Source: CAZEJK01 sp964512045 (GTDB lineage: Bacteria; Acidobacteriota; Thermoanaerobaculia; Thermoanaerobaculales; Sulfomarinibacteraceae). Taken from it: 5,896 nt of DNA. Positions within the stretch are counted from its first letter, which is position 1. Every line of letters starts with the position of its first letter. Where the stretch lies: the NCBI GenBank assembly GCA_964512045.1, contig CAZEJK010000309.1, forward strand, positions 1 to 5,896, in the 5' to 3' direction. This document shows, piece by piece, positions 4,870-5,896 of the stretch. A program made the translations under genes and the position numbers. The notes under the pieces are model-generated. The model ran no database searches. It saw only the letters and a program-made list of their open reading frames with translations, and had not been told where the DNA came from.

Positions 4870-5570
4870 TCGGCGTCGTGTGCGTTGGCGCCGGAGTCGG
4901 GCGGCGGTTCGGCGGTGACAAGCTGTCGGAGGACCTCGGGGGCGCTCCGGTCGCCGAGGTGACGTTGACGGCCCTGCGCCGGGCTCTGCCCGACGCGCCC
5001 GTGGCGTTCGTGGTGGCGCCGAGCCGCGTCGCGTGGTGGTGCGAACGGCTGCGGGTGCGATGGCCGAACGTGCGGGTGGTGCCGGGGGGGAGGCGGCGGC
5101 AGGACTCCGTCCGCAACGGGGTGCAGGAGCTGACGGCGAGTGGCGCCGAGGTGGTGGCGATCCACGATGCGGCGCGCCCGTTGGTCGATCCGCGCGACGT
5201 GAGGCGAACGGTTGCTGCCGTGGGCCCAGAGACTCCGGGCGCCGTTCTGGTCGCTCGCGTGACCGATACCGTCAAACAGGTCGATGTCGAGGGTGCTCGC
5301 GTGGCGGAGACCCTCAATCGGGATCGACTTCGGCTGGCGTTGACACCGCAGGTGTTTCAGCGTGAGGCGCTCTCGCGTGCCTGGCGAGACGCGAGCGGTC
5401 TGGAGGTCACCGACGACGCGATGCTGCTGGAGGCCTGCGGCATGCGTGTTGCTGTCGTCGAAGCGGCATACCCGAACCCGAAGATCACCGTACCGATGGA
5501 CCTCGAGATCGCGCGGCTGTACCTGCAGACGTTGGCGGGCGAACGTGGGTCGGACGCCGGGGCGCCGTGA
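4866..5570 (+). CDS. ispD: 2-C-methyl-D-erythritol 4-phosphate cytidylyltransferase
   Basis: IspD joins CTP and methylerythritol phosphate to give CDP-ME, the third step of the MEP isoprenoid pathway. The 234-residue product carries GAGVGRR (8-14, CTP phosphates), GGRRRQDSVRNGV (74-86), IHDAARP (99-105, with the Mg-binding Asp), TDTVK (133-137), TLNR (149-152, the catalytic Arg), ALTPQVF (158-164), TDDAMLLEACG (182-192) and NPKIT (204-208, the substrate-binding Lys). The N-terminal loop is unusual. The family reads RxGxxxPKxF here, while this protein has RRFGGDKLSEDL, about two residues shorter and lacking the Pro before the Lys. The other active-site residues are intact, so activity is expected. 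The GTG start overlaps the frr TGA as GTGA and gives a very short lead before the first strand. A gap of 13 bp to ispF supports a joint MEP unit. Confidence 0.93.
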   Translation: MIGVVCVGAGVGRRFGGDKLSEDLGGAPVAEVTLTALRRALPDAPVAFVVAPSRVAWWCERLRVRWPNVRVVPGGRRRQDSVRNGVQELTASGAEVVAIHDAARPLVDPRDVRRTVAAVGPETPGAVLVARVTDTVKQVDVEGARVAETLNRDRLRLALTPQVFQREALSRAWRDASGLEVTDDAMLLEACGMRVAVVEAAYPNPKITVPMDLEIARLYLQTLAGERGSDAGAP

Positions 5571-5572
5571 TC

Positions 5573-5578
5573 GGAGGA
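5573..5578 (+). promoter_or_regulatory. ispF ribosome-binding site
   Basis: GGAGGA lies in the 13-bp gap after ispD and ends 5 nt before the ATG at 5584. The adjacent in-frame GTG at 5581 would have only 2 nt of spacing, so the site favours ATG as the start. Confidence 0.65.
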
Positions 5579-5583
5579 ACGTG

Positions 5584-5896
5584 ATGCATCCGTTGCCGTA
5601 CCGCATCGGTCAAGGGTTCGATGTCCACAGGTTCGATGCCTCCCGACGGCTGCGCCTGTGCGGTGTCGAGCTCGAGGGGCCGGGGCTTGCGGGGCACTCC
5701 GATGCGGACGTGGCGCTTCACGCTGTGACTGACGCCATCCTCGGAGCCGCAGGATGCGGCGATATCGGTCAGCACTTCCCGCCTTCCGACTCGCGCTGGC
5801 GCGACGCGGACTCGGCCGTGTTCGTGCAGGCCGCTCTCGAGCATGCCGCCGCTCGGGGCTACGGCCTGGGCTCGTGCGACCTGACCATCATCGGGG
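5584..5896 (+). CDS. ispF: 2-C-methyl-D-erythritol 2,4-cyclodiphosphate synthase, partial (right end cut by the window)
   Basis: IspF cyclises CDP-ME 2-phosphate to MEcPP with loss of CMP, the fifth step of the MEP pathway. It is a homotrimer with a metal site at each subunit interface. About 104 of the usual 157 or so residues are present and the frame is open to the edge. Visible hallmarks are YRIGQGFDVHRF (6-17, metal ligands Asp13 and His15), LCGVEL (25-30), GLAGHSDADVALHAVTDAILGAA (34-56, with His38 and Ser39 for substrate and His46 as the third metal ligand) and GDIGQHFPPSD (59-69). These correspond to Asp8, His10 and His42 of the E. coli enzyme. The missing third holds the rest of the fold and the CDP-binding residues. 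The intermediate step enzyme, IspE, is not in the window, as is usual for ispD-ispF pairs. Confidence 0.95.
   Translation, partial: MHPLPYRIGQGFDVHRFDASRRLRLCGVELEGPGLAGHSDADVALHAVTDAILGAAGCGDIGQHFPPSDSRWRDADSAVFVQAALEHAAARGYGLGSCDLTIIG

Noticed and set aside
5340..5345. TTGACA inside ispD as an internal promoter
   Set aside because: The expected -10 position (around 5363-5368) reads TGAGGC. The hexamer is explained by coding sequence for the conserved ALTPQ region.

Overview
This is a GC-rich bacterial window with every gene on the + strand. Its core is a housekeeping cluster in the order rplM (L13), rpsI (S9), rpsB (S2), tsf (EF-Ts), pyrH (UMP kinase), frr (ribosome recycling factor), ispD, then ispF cut by the right edge. 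The proteins are ordinary bacterial types with strong G/C preference at third codon positions. The direct junction of rplM-rpsI with rpsB-tsf-pyrH-frr differs from enterobacteria and bacilli, where the two blocks lie apart. It fits non-proteobacterial, non-firmicute lineages such as Gemmatimonadota- or Chloroflexota-like groups. I cannot fix the phylum from the sequence alone.

Layout. Bases 1-139 are non-coding. They hold a degenerate 7-bp tandem repeat (5-39), a GC-rich inverted repeat (79-93) and a TATACT -10 element placed exactly where the ATG at 140 would be the first base of the transcript. Bases 140-799 encode an unrecognised 219-residue protein. Its TGA stop lies inside a perfect TTGACA -35 box, which with TAGAGT 17 bp downstream makes the best sigma70-type promoter in the window and should drive the whole ribosomal/MEP operon. 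A leader of about 48 nt precedes rplM.

From rplM onward the genes are tightly packed. Gaps are 13 bp or less, or there are 4-bp stop/start overlaps (pyrH/frr ATGA, frr/ispD GTGA). The one exception is the 117-bp rpsB-tsf gap, which holds nested inverted repeats and an 11-bp terminator-like hairpin with a short T-rich tail, probably a partial terminator. It also holds a two-copy 7-bp direct repeat.

The genes combine translation (two large/small-subunit protein pairs, EF-Tu nucleotide exchange, ribosome recycling), UTP/CTP supply (UMP kinase) and isoprenoid precursor synthesis (steps 3 and 5 of the MEP pathway). I found no mobile element, CRISPR array, tRNA or rRNA. The main points worth a second look are the putative leaderless unknown gene, the stop codon embedded in the -35 box, the intra-operon hairpin, the two period-7 intergenic repeats and a shortened nucleotide-binding loop in IspD.
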